Shown: positions 35,127 through 44,194, counted from the stretch's first letter. The stretch is 64,000 bases of DNA from Burkholderiales bacterium (GCA_016000265.1 JAECRL010000003.1:248001-312000); one strand, 5' to 3'. Notes: generated by a model not told the origin, from the sequence alone. A program made the numbers and translations.

Positions 35127-37004
35127 TCAGGCGATGTGCAGGCGCACGCCGGGCAGGCCTTCGAAGCCCACGTCCACCACGTCGCCCCGTCGTGCGGTGG
35201 CCATCAGCCACGCGCCGGTGGTGACGAGGTCGCCTGCTCGCAGGCCCTTGCCGCGCCCTGTGGTGACGCCTGTCGGGTCGGCTGATGGGTTGGCTGACGC
35301 CGCGTGTCGCGCCAGCCAGGGCAGGGTGAACAAGGGGTGCAGATCGGCCTGATCAGCCTGGATCGCCGGGTGGCTGCCCCGGGCTTCGTGCACCACCGCC
35401 GGGCCGCTGGGGCCTTGCACCTGGATGCGGCAGGCCTGCGTTTGCCAGTCAGCTGGCGTGAAGGCCATGAACGCCTCACCCGGCTGCTCGGCACCGATGA
35501 GCAAACCCGCGTGCACGCCCTGGTCGGCCAGCTTCCAGTTCGGCGGGGCCGACAGGCCCGCAGCCAGGCGCGTGCCGATGAGCTCCACCGACACGCAGAC
35601 CGTGTCCACGCGGGTGAGGTCCTCAGCCAGGCGGAAGGCCAGTTCGGCTTCGATCAGCACCTCGTCCTGACCCGCTGGCAGCACCCAGGTCAAGGGCGAG
35701 TGGGTGGGCGAGTGCATCACCTCGGGCAAGGGCGCGGCGCTGATGTCCGTGGTGCCACCGACCTTCCAGGCCCGAGGGCCGTCGGGGAACCAACCCAGCT
35801 CCGATGCGACGGCGGCCTGAACGGCGTAGGCGTCGGCCACGCTGATCTCAGGCCAGCCGTTGGTGGGTTGCCAGGCGATGCCGGTGCGGTGGGCGGCGGC
35901 CAGGGCCTGGGCGATGGCCTGGATGGCTTGGCCGCCGTCCCCGCCCCCGCCCCGAACCGGCACCCCTTGCGCCAACGTCCGCGTCACCTCGCGCGCCGAC
36001 ACGGCCCGGCAAGCCCTCGCGTTCTGCCCGCTCCACAGCGGCGTGAAGTCACCCAGGCCTGCGCGTTCCGCCGCCGCGCGCAGCGGCGCGATGGCCGAGG
36101 TGGCCAGGGGGAAGGCGGGGGCCTGGTTGTCGAGTGCGCCGAGTTCGCGCATGGCCCGGTTGACGATGCCACGCGCCGCGCCCCCCGTGAACAGCGTGGT
36201 CAGGGCCGTGTGGCGCGCCGCTTCGCTTTGCAGCGCGGCGCGGTGGATGGGGCCGGTGGTGGCCTCGGGGCACAGCAGGTAGGCGGTGCCGGCTTGCACG
36301 CCCGCGGCGCCGAGGGCGAAGGCCGCGGCCACGCTGGGGGCGTCGACGATGCCCCCCGCTGCGATCACGGGCACCGACACGGCCTGCACGATCTGCGGCA
36401 GCAAGGCGAAGGTGCCCATTTGCGTGCTCAGGTCGCGTGTGAGGAAGAAGCCGCGGTGCCCGCCCGCCTCCAGGCCCTGCGCGATGATGGCGTCCACGCC
36501 TTGCGCCTGCAGCCACAGCGCTTCTTCGACGGTGGTGGCGCTGGACAGCACCTTGGCGCCCCAACCCCGCACGCGCGCCAGCAGGTCGGGCGTGGGCAGG
36601 CCGAAGTGGAAGCTCACCACGGGTGGCCGAAACGGTTCAACCAGGTCGGCCACCTCGTCGCTGAAGGGGTTGCGACCCGGTCCGGTGGCGATGCGCGTGG
36701 CGTCGATGCCGTGCTCGGCGTAGAAGGGAGCGAGCGAGGCTCGCCACGCGGCTTCGCGCGCCTCGTCGGGCCTGGGCGGCACGTGGGCAAAGAAGTTGAC
36801 GTTCCAAGGCAAGCCCTGGCTTTGCGTGGCCATGATGCCCAATTCGACGCGCAGCGCATCGGGGCTCAGGGCCGCGGCGGGCAGCGAGCCCAGCCCGCCG
36901 GCCTGGCACACGGCCAGCGCCAGCGCGCTGCCTTGCACGCCCGCCATCGGGGCCTGGACGATGGGCAGGGCGGTGCCCAGCAGGTGGGGGTGGGCGGTGG
37001 ACAT
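35127..37004 (-). CDS. Nitronate monooxygenase fused to 2-keto-4-pentenoate hydratase/FAH-like domain
   Basis: This 625-residue protein is one continuous reading frame with two enzyme domains. Residues 1-347 match FMN-dependent nitronate monooxygenases: IVQAPMAGVQGSALALAV, catalytic His183 in GLEAGGHRGFF, and VIAAGGIVDAPSVAAAFALG. A Gly-rich linker (about 348-358, RGGGGDGGQ) leads to residues 359-625. These match MhpD/FAH-type hydratases: SVADAYAVQAAVA, AWKVGGTT, the metal-binding IEAELAFRLAEDL, and the late GDLVTTGAWL. No stop separates them. The domains normally occur as separate genes. It is 11 bases downstream of the AHSA1 gene. Fusion through loss of a stop or an error in the G-run are alternatives to a functional bifunctional enzyme. 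Confidence 0.82.
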   Translation of the reverse strand: MSTAHPHLLGTALPIVQAPMAGVQGSALALAVCQAGGLGSLPAAALSPDALRVELGIMATQSQGLPWNVNFFAHVPPRPDEAREAAWRASLAPFYAEHGIDATRIATGPGRNPFSDEVADLVEPFRPPVVSFHFGLPTPDLLARVRGWGAKVLSSATTVEEALWLQAQGVDAIIAQGLEAGGHRGFFLTRDLSTQMGTFALLPQIVQAVSVPVIAAGGIVDAPSVAAAFALGAAGVQAGTAYLLCPEATTGPIHRAALQSEAARHTALTTLFTGGAARGIVNRAMRELGALDNQAPAFPLATSAIAPLRAAAERAGLGDFTPLWSGQNARACRAVSAREVTRTLAQGVPVRGGGGDGGQAIQAIAQALAAAHRTGIAWQPTNGWPEISVADAYAVQAAVASELGWFPDGPRAWKVGGTTDISAAPLPEVMHSPTHSPLTWVLPAGQDEVLIEAELAFRLAEDLTRVDTVCVSVELIGTRLAAGLSAPPNWKLADQGVHAGLLIGAEQPGEAFMAFTPADWQTQACRIQVQGPSGPAVVHEARGSHPAIQADQADLHPLFTLPWLARHAASANPSADPTGVTTGRGKGLRAGDLVTTGAWLMATARRGDVVDVGFEGLPGVRLHIA

Positions 37005-37015
37005 GCCTGTGATCC

Positions 37016-37429
37016 TCACCCGCCTTGTTGGCCGACGACATGCCGCGCGAAGTTGTCGAGGATGGCTTGCCAGCCCGCGCGTTGCTCTTCTTCGGTGTGG
37101 ATGGTTTCCGCTTCGAAGGTCTCTTGCACGGTGACGCCGTTCGGGCCGACCAGGAACGCCACGCGCAGGCTGCGGCCACCGAATTCGGCCACCAGCAACT
37201 GGTGCGGCACGACCTGGGTGTAGGTGCCCGCGAAATCGAAGCCCATGCTGCCGTCCTTGGCTTCCATGCGCGATGAGAACGCGCCCCCCACCCGCAGGTC
37301 CACCGAAGCCCGCGTGGTGTGCCAGTCGGCTGACGCCGCGTTCCACTGCACGATGTCCGCGGGCGTGGTCCAGGCGTGCCAGACGGCCTCGATGGGCGCG
37401 GCGATGGTGGTCTCGATGGTGATGTGCAT
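37016..37429 (-). CDS. SRPBCC/AHSA1 domain protein
   Basis: This 137-residue protein has the START-like AHSA1 fold, a hydrophobic-ligand cavity domain. It starts MHITIETTIAAPIEAVWHAWTTP, has DFAGTYTQVVPHQLLVAEFGG in the middle, and ends with the long helix EEEQRAGWQAILDNFARHV. Function in this family is mostly unassigned. It lies 38 bases after the DUF4265 gene and 11 bases before the fusion enzyme, so the three are probably one operon. Confidence 0.88.
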   Translation of the reverse strand: MHITIETTIAAPIEAVWHAWTTPADIVQWNAASADWHTTRASVDLRVGGAFSSRMEAKDGSMGFDFAGTYTQVVPHQLLVAEFGGRSLRVAFLVGPNGVTVQETFEAETIHTEEEQRAGWQAILDNFARHVVGQQGG

Positions 37430-37467
37430 GGTGAGGGTCCGTTGGGGTGGGGCTTGCCCCACGTGGG

Positions 37468-37950
37468 TCATGGTGCCGCGTCGAACGAGCCCGGCACCCG
37501 GGCTTCGCAGGTTTCGTATTCCAAGGCGCCAGCGTCCACTTGTTCGTCGAGGGCATCGCGCAGGGCGTCGATGCTCACGCCTGGCGGGATGTCGATGGCG
37601 AGAAACTGGCCGTTGGCCCGCTCCAGCTCGCCGCCCAGGGCTTGCAGCGCCGCGATGACGGGCTCTTGCGCCTCGCGGTTGAGCGGGTCGGAAAAGCGGA
37701 TGCGCAAGGTCTGGTGGCCGCTGCGCTCGACCACGGCGCGGATCTCGGGCTTGAGGTCTTCGCGGTCCGCCGTGGCCTGCACCACGTCCCCGAAATTCAA
37801 GTCGTAAGCGCAGAAGGGCACGTTCTCCAGCCGGTAGAGGTCTTGGCCAAGCGGCTGTGCCCAGAACGACTCGCCCTTGAGCCACCAGTGGTGGGGCAGC
37901 TCGACGCAGATCTTGACGAGGTCGGGGTCGGGGGTGGATTCGTTGGGCAT
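37468..37950 (-). CDS. DUF4265 domain protein
   Basis: This 160-residue protein matches DUF4265 in LVKICVELPHHWWLKGESFWAQPLG and YRLENVPFCAYDLNFGDVV. ADREDLKPEIRAVVERSGHQTLRI follows. The family has no known function and is usually a small cytoplasmic protein. The ATG at 37950 gives MPNESTPDPD; an in-frame start at 37986 is possible. It is first of a minus-strand group with the AHSA1 and fusion genes and is divergent from the catabolic cluster. Confidence 0.75.
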   Translation of the reverse strand: MPNESTPDPDLVKICVELPHHWWLKGESFWAQPLGQDLYRLENVPFCAYDLNFGDVVQATADREDLKPEIRAVVERSGHQTLRIRFSDPLNREAQEPVIAALQALGGELERANGQFLAIDIPPGVSIDALRDALDEQVDAGALEYETCEARVPGSFDAAP

Positions 37951-38090
37951 CGGCAGGTGGGGTTTGGCGCGCTGGAATCCTCCCACGTTTCAAGCCTCGG
38001 TGTCGCCACGCCCGCCTCGGTTTGCACCGCCGCTAGGTGTTTTCACCAAGGGGGCAATGCCCGCCGGTGCGGGTTTGCGGTGCCTGTGTC

Positions 38091-38108
38091 AGAATCTAGT
38101 TCGATTCT
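38091..38108. promoter_or_regulatory. Inverted repeat upstream of the fadB-like gene (I)
   Basis: AGAATC-TAGTTC-GATTCT is a perfect 6-bp inverted repeat in the unusually AT-rich part of the 283-base gap between the DUF4265 and fadB-like genes. It is a likely regulator site or part of a promoter. Confidence 0.35.
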
Positions 38109-38122
38109 TACAAGGCTTCTTG

Positions 38123-38137
38123 TCAGAATTGATCTGA
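38123..38137. promoter_or_regulatory. Inverted repeat upstream of the fadB-like gene (II)
   Basis: TCAGA-ATTGA-TCTGA is a perfect 5-bp inverted repeat beginning 14 bases after the first one, 97 bases before the fadB-like ATG. The rest of the gap holds no gene that I can see. Confidence 0.35.
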
Positions 38138-38233
38138 TTGCTGAGCGGACGCCGCCGGCCGTCCTGCTCCGGGCTTCGGGGTGGGGGGATGTCGGGGTCC
38201 GCGTGTCTTCACCGAACGCCCCTCGACACTGCC

Positions 38234-40330
38234 ATGAGCGCTACCTACCAAGTCACCGACGGCGTGGCCGTCATCTCCCTCGCCAACCCCCCCGTCAATG
38301 GCCTGGGCCAGAGCACGCGCGCCGGCATCGTCGATGGCCTGGCGCAAGCCAACGCCGACGCGGCCGTGAAGGCGGTGGTCATCATCGGCTCGGGCAAGGT
38401 CTTCTGCGGTGGCGCCGACATCAAGGAGTTCGGCAGCCCAAAGGCCTTTGCCGCCCCCAACCTGCACGTCACCATCGAAGCGGTCGAGCGATCGGCCAAG
38501 CCCGTCGTGGCGGCCATCCATGGCGTGGCCATGGGCGGTGGCCTGGAGTTGGCGCTGGGCTGCCATTACCGCGTGGTCGCCAAGGGCACGCAGATCGCGC
38601 TGCCCGAAGTCAACATCGGCATCGTGCCGGGTGCCGGTGGCACGCAGCGCCTGCCGCGCGTGCTGGGCGTGGACGCCGCCTTGCAAATGATCACCACCGG
38701 CGCGTCGGTGCCGTCTGAGAAGCTGGCTGCTGCACCCGGCCAGAAGCTGTTCAACCAACTCGTGGATGGCGACCTGCTGCCCGCTGCCATCGCCTTTGCC
38801 CAAGGCGTTGCCGACATCCGCCCGCTGCCTTCGGTGCGCGACCTGAAGGTGGCCGCACCGGCCGACGCCGATGCCTTCGTCAAGGCCCGTGCCGAGTTGG
38901 CCAAGACCCGCAAGGGCCTGATCGCGCCGCAGCGTTGCGTCGACTGCGTCGAGGCCGCCACGAAGCTGGACCTGGACGCCGGCATCGCCTTCGAGCGCGA
39001 GGTGTTTGAGAGCCTGGTCACCAGCGACCAGGCCCGCGCCTTGCGCCATGCCTTCTTCGGTGAGCGCGCCGCCAGCAAGATCCCCGATGTGCCCGACACC
39101 ACGCCACTGCGCGACGTCAAGAACGTGGCCGTGATCGGCGCCGGCACCATGGGCGGTGGCATCACCATGTGCTTCCTCAACGCCGGTGTGCCCGTCAAGC
39201 TGCTGGAGATGAAGCAAGAAGCCATCGACCGCGGCGTCGGCATCATCCGCAAGAATTACGAAGCCCAAGTCGCCAAGGGCAAGCTGTCGCAAGACAAGTA
39301 CGAGCAGCGCATGGCCCTGCTGAGCACCACGCTGAGCTACGACGACATCGCCCAGGCCGACATGGTGATCGAGGCCGTGTTCGAGGACTTTGGCGTCAAG
39401 TCGCAGGTCTTCACCAAGCTCGATGCCGTGATGAAGCAAGGTGCCATCCTGGCTTCGAACACCTCGACGCTGGACGTGGACAAGATCGCCGAGGTCACCA
39501 AGCGCCCCGCTGACGTGGTGGGCCTTCACTTCTTCAGCCCGGCCAACGTCATGCGCCTGCTGGAAGTGGTGCGCAGCAAGCACACCGCCAAGGATGTGAT
39601 GGCCACCGTGATGGCCGTGGCCAAGAAGATCAAGAAGGTCGCCGTGGTCTCGGGCGTGTGCGACGGCTTCATCGGCAACCGCATGTTCGAGCAGTACGTG
39701 CGCCAGGGCTTCTTCCTGGTGGAAGAGGGCGCCACCGTGCAGCAGGTCGACAAGGCCGCCGAGGCTTTTGGCTTCGCCATGGGCCCCTTCCGTGTGGGCG
39801 ACCTGGCTGGCAACGACATCGGCTTTGCCATCCGCAAGCGCCGCAAGGTCGAGCAACCCGACGTCATCTACAGCCCGGTGGGCGATGCCATCTGCGAACT
39901 GGGCCGCTTCGGCCAGAAGGTCGGCAAGGGCTGGTACGACTACGAGGTGGGCAAGCGCGAGCCCGTGCCCTCGGCCGAGGTGCAGGCTTGCATCGACCAG
40001 GTGCGCGCCGACAAGGGCGTGACGCCGCGTGCCATCTCCGACGACGAGATCGTGCAGCGCCTGGTGCTGGCCATGGTCAACGAGGGCGCCAAGATCCTGG
40101 AAGAGGGCATCGCGTCGAAGGCCTCCGACATCGACATGGTCTACCTGACCGGCTACGGCTTCCCCGTCTACCGCGGCGGCCCCATGCTCTACGCCGACAT
40201 GCTGGGCCTGCCCCGGGTGGTCGAGCTGATGAAGGGCTTCGCGGCCAACCCGAATGGCGACCCCGCCTCCTGGACGCCCGCGCCGCTGCTGGCCAAGCTG
40301 GCGTCCGAAGGCAAGGGCTTCACCGGCTGA
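38234..40330 (+). CDS. Bifunctional enoyl-CoA hydratase/3-hydroxyacyl-CoA dehydrogenase
   Basis: This 698-residue multifunctional beta-oxidation enzyme has an N-terminal crotonase domain (1-190). Oxyanion residues are in FCGGADIKEF, and both acid residues are present (GGGLELALGC; LPEVNIGIVPGAGGTQRL). The NAD-dependent dehydrogenase part (about 295-690) has dinucleotide motif VAVIGAGTMGGGI and catalytic His in GLHFFSPANVM. The two C-terminal helical domains follow. It is first of eight same-strand catabolic genes. No thiolase is present in the window, so the last beta-oxidation step must be encoded elsewhere. Confidence 0.94.
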   Translation: MSATYQVTDGVAVISLANPPVNGLGQSTRAGIVDGLAQANADAAVKAVVIIGSGKVFCGGADIKEFGSPKAFAAPNLHVTIEAVERSAKPVVAAIHGVAMGGGLELALGCHYRVVAKGTQIALPEVNIGIVPGAGGTQRLPRVLGVDAALQMITTGASVPSEKLAAAPGQKLFNQLVDGDLLPAAIAFAQGVADIRPLPSVRDLKVAAPADADAFVKARAELAKTRKGLIAPQRCVDCVEAATKLDLDAGIAFEREVFESLVTSDQARALRHAFFGERAASKIPDVPDTTPLRDVKNVAVIGAGTMGGGITMCFLNAGVPVKLLEMKQEAIDRGVGIIRKNYEAQVAKGKLSQDKYEQRMALLSTTLSYDDIAQADMVIEAVFEDFGVKSQVFTKLDAVMKQGAILASNTSTLDVDKIAEVTKRPADVVGLHFFSPANVMRLLEVVRSKHTAKDVMATVMAVAKKIKKVAVVSGVCDGFIGNRMFEQYVRQGFFLVEEGATVQQVDKAAEAFGFAMGPFRVGDLAGNDIGFAIRKRRKVEQPDVIYSPVGDAICELGRFGQKVGKGWYDYEVGKREPVPSAEVQACIDQVRADKGVTPRAISDDEIVQRLVLAMVNEGAKILEEGIASKASDIDMVYLTGYGFPVYRGGPMLYADMLGLPRVVELMKGFAANPNGDPASWTPAPLLAKLASEGKGFTG

Positions 40331-40358
40331 TCGGCAGGGGACGCACAGGAGGCACCCC

Positions 40359-41138
40359 ATGGCGCACATCGAAACGACGGTCAACGGCCACATCCTGGAG
40401 ATCAAGGTCAACCGCGCGGACAAGCACAACGCGCTGTCGCCCGAGATGTACGTGGACCTGGCCCGGGCCCTGGGCGAACTCAACCGCAACCCCGACCTGC
40501 GCGTGGCCCTGCTGCACGCCGAAGGCAAGCACTTCACATCCGGCGTCGAGTTGGACAAGTGGGCGCCCATCTTCGGCAACGGCAAGGGCTTCGAGGTGCC
40601 GGCTGGGGAGGTCGATCCCTTCGGCCTCTTCGGTGAGCGCCACCGCAAGCCCATCGTCATGGCGGTGCAGGGCAACTGTTTCACCTGGGGCGTGGAGATC
40701 CTGCTCAACACCGAGGTGCGCGTGGCCGCTGATGACACGCGTTTTGCCATGCTCGAAGTCAAGCGCGGCATCTTCCCCTGTGGTGGTGCCACGCTGCGCC
40801 TGCCCCGCCAGATGGGGTGGGGCGCCGCCCAGCGCTACCTGCTGACGGGCGACTTCTGGTACGCCGAAGAAGCCCTGCGCACCGGCCTGGTCCAGGAGGT
40901 GGTGCCCGCGGGGCAGCAACTGGCCAAGGCCCGCGAGATCGCCGAGGCCATCGCCAAGGCCGCGCCGCTGGGCGTGCAGAACGTGCTCAAGTCCACCCGC
41001 ACGGCCTGGAACGAGGGCGAGGCCGAAGCGGCGAAGCACCTTTTCCAAGACCTGCACCCCGTGATGCAAAGCGAAGACGCCGCCGAAGGCGTGCTGTCTT
41101 TCATCGAGCGCCGCGAGGCCGTCTTCAAGGGCCGTTGA
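40359..41138 (+). CDS. Enoyl-CoA hydratase/isomerase family protein
   Basis: This 259-residue single-domain crotonase has oxyanion-hole stretches GKHFTSGVELDKW and GNCFTWGVEILLNTEVRVA. The acid residues of hydratases are at WGVE and MLEVKRGIFPCGGATLRLP. The ATG is preceded by CAGGAGG. It follows the fadB-like gene by 28 bases and precedes the acyl-CoA dehydrogenase by 30 bases, within the same operon. Which double bond or substrate it handles is not clear, since the upstream protein already has a hydratase domain. Confidence 0.9.
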   Translation: MAHIETTVNGHILEIKVNRADKHNALSPEMYVDLARALGELNRNPDLRVALLHAEGKHFTSGVELDKWAPIFGNGKGFEVPAGEVDPFGLFGERHRKPIVMAVQGNCFTWGVEILLNTEVRVAADDTRFAMLEVKRGIFPCGGATLRLPRQMGWGAAQRYLLTGDFWYAEEALRTGLVQEVVPAGQQLAKAREIAEAIAKAAPLGVQNVLKSTRTAWNEGEAEAAKHLFQDLHPVMQSEDAAEGVLSFIERREAVFKGR

Positions 41139-41168
41139 GGCCTGGGCCCCTCTTTTTTCAGACACACC

Positions 41169-43043
41169 ATGACCCACCGCGCCACCGTTGATTTCCTGCT
41201 CTACGACTGGCTGCAGGCCGAAAGCCTGTGCCAGCGCGAGCGCCACGCCGAGCACAACCGCGAGACCTTCACCGCCGTGCTCGACCTCAGCGAGAAGATC
41301 GCGCAAGAGCAGTTCGCGCCGCTCAACCGCCTGACCGACACGCACGAGCCCGAGTTCGACGGCGTGACCGTGACCCTGCCGAAGGAAACGGCCGTGGCCA
41401 TGGCCGCCTTCAACGAGTCGGGCCTGATGGCCGCGAGCAAGGACGCCGAAGTGGGTGGCATGCAGCTGCCCACGGTGGTGGAAATCGCCTCGATGAGCTT
41501 CTTCTACAAGGCCAGTGTCTCGCTGGCCGCGTACCCGATGCTCACGCGCGGCAACGCCAACACCATCCTGGCGCACGGCACGCCGAAGCAGGTCGAGGTG
41601 TTCGCCAAGGGCGGCTTCGAAGGCCGCACCTTCGGCACCATGTGCCTGAGCGAGCCGCAGGCCGGCTCCAGCCTGTCGGACATCGCCACGCGCGCCGTGC
41701 CCGATGTGGCCGGTGACGGCACGGGCATCGGCTGGCAGGCCGACAGCCTGGGGCCACGTTACCGCCTCAAGGGCAACAAGATGTGGATCTCGGGTGGCGA
41801 GCACGAGATGGGCGAGAACATCGTCCACCTGGTGCTGGCCAAGATCCCCGGGCCCGATGGCAAGCCGGTGGCGGGCGTCAAGGGCATCTCGCTGTTCATC
41901 GTGCCGCGCAAGCTGGTGCAGCAAGACGGCACGATCACGCCGCAGCGCAACGACGTGGCCCTGGCCGGCTTGAACCACAAGTGCGGCTACCGTGGCACCG
42001 TCAACACCTTGCTGAACTTCGGTGAGGGCAAGTTCCCCGTCAACGGCGAGGCCGGTGCGGTGGGCTACCTGATCGGCAAGGAGGGCGAGGGCCTCAAATG
42101 CATGTTCACGCTGATGAACGAGGCCCGCACCAGCGTGGGCCTGGGCGCGACCATGCTGGGTTACGCCGGCTACGAGTACTCGCTGGACTACGCCAAGCAG
42201 CGCCCGCAAGGCCGGCGCATGGGGGCCGGCGGCAAGGACCACAGCGCGCCGCAGATCCCCATCATCGAGCACACCGATGTGAAGCGCATGCTGATGATGC
42301 AAAAGGCCATCGCCGAAGGCGGTCTGGCCTTGGGGCTGCTGTGCGCGCAGCTGCTGGACGACGAGCAGACCGGCACCGGCGAAGAGGCCGAGAAGGCCGG
42401 CCTGCTGCTGGAGCTGCTGACCCCCGTGGCCAAGAGCTGGCCGTCTGAGTGGGCGCAGGAGGCCAACTCCCTGGCCATCCAGATCCTGGGCGGCTATGGC
42501 TACACGCGTGACTACCCCGTCGAGCAGTACTGGCGCGACAACCGCCTCAACATGATCCACGAGGGCACCCACGGCATCCAGGGCCTGGACCTGCTGGGCC
42601 GCAAGGTGGTGATGAACGGCGGCAAGGCCTTGAGCGTGCTGGCCGAGCGCATCAGCGAAACCATCGAGAAAGCCGGCCACGTCGAGGGCCTGGCTGGCCA
42701 CGCCAACGCCCTGGCGCAGGCCCTGCAGAAGGTGGGCGCCACGACCAAGGCGGCCTGGTCCACCGGCGTGCCCGAAGAGGCCCTGGCCAACGCCACGCCC
42801 TTCCTGCAGGCCTTTGGCCACACCGTGCTGGCCTGGGTCTGGCTGGAGCTGGCCCTGGCCGCCAAGGCAGCGCAAGCGGCCGGTGCCTGGGACCGGTCCC
42901 CGCTGGGCGCCGGCTTCCTGCAAGGCAAGCTGGCCACCGCCGATTACTTCTTCTCTTACGAGCTGCCCAAGATTGACGCCTGGCTGGGCGTGGTCTCGCG
43001 CCGCGACCTGACCTGCGCGCAAGCCCAGGCCGACTGGTTCTGA
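41169..43043 (+). CDS. Acyl-CoA dehydrogenase (long, DmdC/AidB-like subgroup)
   Basis: This 624-residue FAD enzyme introduces an alpha-beta double bond into an acyl-CoA. Motifs include FGTMCLSEPQAGSSLSDI, the FAD-binding region around KMWISGGEHEMGENIVHLVL, NEARTSVGLGATMLGYAGYE, and IQILGGYGYTRDYPVEQYWRDNR. The catalytic Glu is in MIHEGTHGIQGLDLLGRK. The extra 200 C-terminal residues place it with the long acyl-CoA dehydrogenases annotated as 3-methylmercaptopropionyl-CoA dehydrogenase-like. Electrons would go to an electron-transfer flavoprotein not encoded here. Confidence 0.92.
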   Translation: MTHRATVDFLLYDWLQAESLCQRERHAEHNRETFTAVLDLSEKIAQEQFAPLNRLTDTHEPEFDGVTVTLPKETAVAMAAFNESGLMAASKDAEVGGMQLPTVVEIASMSFFYKASVSLAAYPMLTRGNANTILAHGTPKQVEVFAKGGFEGRTFGTMCLSEPQAGSSLSDIATRAVPDVAGDGTGIGWQADSLGPRYRLKGNKMWISGGEHEMGENIVHLVLAKIPGPDGKPVAGVKGISLFIVPRKLVQQDGTITPQRNDVALAGLNHKCGYRGTVNTLLNFGEGKFPVNGEAGAVGYLIGKEGEGLKCMFTLMNEARTSVGLGATMLGYAGYEYSLDYAKQRPQGRRMGAGGKDHSAPQIPIIEHTDVKRMLMMQKAIAEGGLALGLLCAQLLDDEQTGTGEEAEKAGLLLELLTPVAKSWPSEWAQEANSLAIQILGGYGYTRDYPVEQYWRDNRLNMIHEGTHGIQGLDLLGRKVVMNGGKALSVLAERISETIEKAGHVEGLAGHANALAQALQKVGATTKAAWSTGVPEEALANATPFLQAFGHTVLAWVWLELALAAKAAQAAGAWDRSPLGAGFLQGKLATADYFFSYELPKIDAWLGVVSRRDLTCAQAQADWF

Positions 43044-43069
43044 GCCCACCGTTTCCTGAAAGCCCCGAG

Positions 43070-43351
43070 ATGATCCGACACATCGTGATGTTCCAGCTCA
43101 AGCGTGCGGAAGACGCGCCCCAGGTCAAGGCCTTGCTCGACTCCTGCAAGGGCCTGGTGCCCGGCATGCACGAGTTCGATGTGGGCATCAAGACCGAAGG
43201 CCTGGAAGCCACCGCCGACGTGGTGCTGGTCTCCACCTTCGCCGACGCCGCCGCGCTCGCCGCTTACCAGCCGCACCCGCACCACCAGGGCGTGGTCGCG
43301 CAGATCCGCGAGATGGCCGCTGGCCGTCAGGTGATCGACTACTTCGTCTGA
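43070..43351 (+). CDS. Dabb family (stress-responsive A/B barrel) protein
   Basis: This 93-residue protein has the dimeric alpha+beta barrel fold: IRHIVMFQLKRAEDAPQVKALL, VPGMHEFDVGIKTEG, and DVVLVSTFADAAALAAYQPHPHHQGVV. Dabb proteins range from plant stress proteins to small catabolic enzymes such as polyketide cyclases. It lies inside the catabolic operon, 26 bases after the acyl-CoA dehydrogenase and 22 before an SDR gene, so an enzymatic or accessory role in that pathway is plausible. No specific function can be given. Confidence 0.88.
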   Translation: MIRHIVMFQLKRAEDAPQVKALLDSCKGLVPGMHEFDVGIKTEGLEATADVVLVSTFADAAALAAYQPHPHHQGVVAQIREMAAGRQVIDYFV

Positions 43352-43373
43352 ACCCGCTGAAGGCACCTCCGAC

Positions 43374-44171
43374 ATGAGCACCCCCCGCACCGTCCAGCAA
43401 CTCTTCGACCTCACGGGCAAGACCGCCCTCATCACCGGTGGCTCGCGCGGCTTGGGCCTGCAGATGGCCCACGCTTTGGGCGAGGCCGGCGCCAAGGTCG
43501 TCATCAGCTCGCGCAAGGCCGCCGACCTGGAACAGGCCGTCATGGCGCTGCAGGACGCTGGCATCGACGCGCGCTGGATCGCCGCCGACGCGGGCAACCC
43601 CGCCGACATCCAGCGCCTGGCCGACGAGACCCTGGAGCGCGTGGGCGACGTGGACATCCTCGTCAACAACGCCGGTGCCACCTGGGGTGCGCCCGCTCAA
43701 GACCACCCGCTGGAGGCCTGGGACAAGGTCATGAACCTCAACGTGCGCGGCTACTTCCTGCTGTCGCAAGCGATTGCCAAGGCCAGCATGATCCCGCGCC
43801 AGCAGGGCCGCATCATCAACCTGGCTTCCATCGCCGGCCTGGGCGGCAACCACCCCTTCATGCAGACGATCGCCTACAACACCAGCAAGGGCGCGGTGGT
43901 GAACTTCACGCGGGCCCTGGCCTGCGAGTGGGGGCACCTTGGCATCCGCGTCAACGCCATCGCGCCCGGCTTCTTCCCCAGCAAGATGACGGCCGGCACC
44001 CTGGCCGCGGTCGGCGAAGAGCGCCTGGCCGCGGGCGCGCCGCTGCAGCGCCTGGGCGACGACGAGGACCTCAAGGGCGTGACCCTGCTGTTCGCGTCCG
44101 AGGCGGGCAAGCACATCACCGGGCAGGTCCTGGCGGTGGACGGCGGCGTCAGCGCGCTGATCGGCGGCTGA
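43374..44171 (+). CDS. SDR family oxidoreductase
   Basis: This 265-residue short-chain dehydrogenase has the cofactor motif TGGSRGLGLQMA and NNAG. The catalytic Ser is in NLASIAG, and the Tyr and Lys are in YNTSKGAVV. The ending ITGQVLAVDGGVSALIGG is typical of classical SDRs. The arginine pair in SSRKAADL suggests NADP, but that is weak evidence. It is the fifth gene of the catabolic operon and could reduce or oxidise a beta-hydroxy/keto or alcohol intermediate. Confidence 0.92.
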   Translation: MSTPRTVQQLFDLTGKTALITGGSRGLGLQMAHALGEAGAKVVISSRKAADLEQAVMALQDAGIDARWIAADAGNPADIQRLADETLERVGDVDILVNNAGATWGAPAQDHPLEAWDKVMNLNVRGYFLLSQAIAKASMIPRQQGRIINLASIAGLGGNHPFMQTIAYNTSKGAVVNFTRALACEWGHLGIRVNAIAPGFFPSKMTAGTLAAVGEERLAAGAPLQRLGDDEDLKGVTLLFASEAGKHITGQVLAVDGGVSALIGG

Positions 44172-44194
44172 AGCGCGACCGAGCGGACACCCCC

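Noticed and set aside
35127..37004. Two separate genes for the monooxygenase and the hydratase
   Set aside because: No stop codon lies between the two domains in this sequence. A GTG near 35972 could start the hydratase alone, but I see no ribosome site that favours it, so I kept one gene and flagged the doubt.
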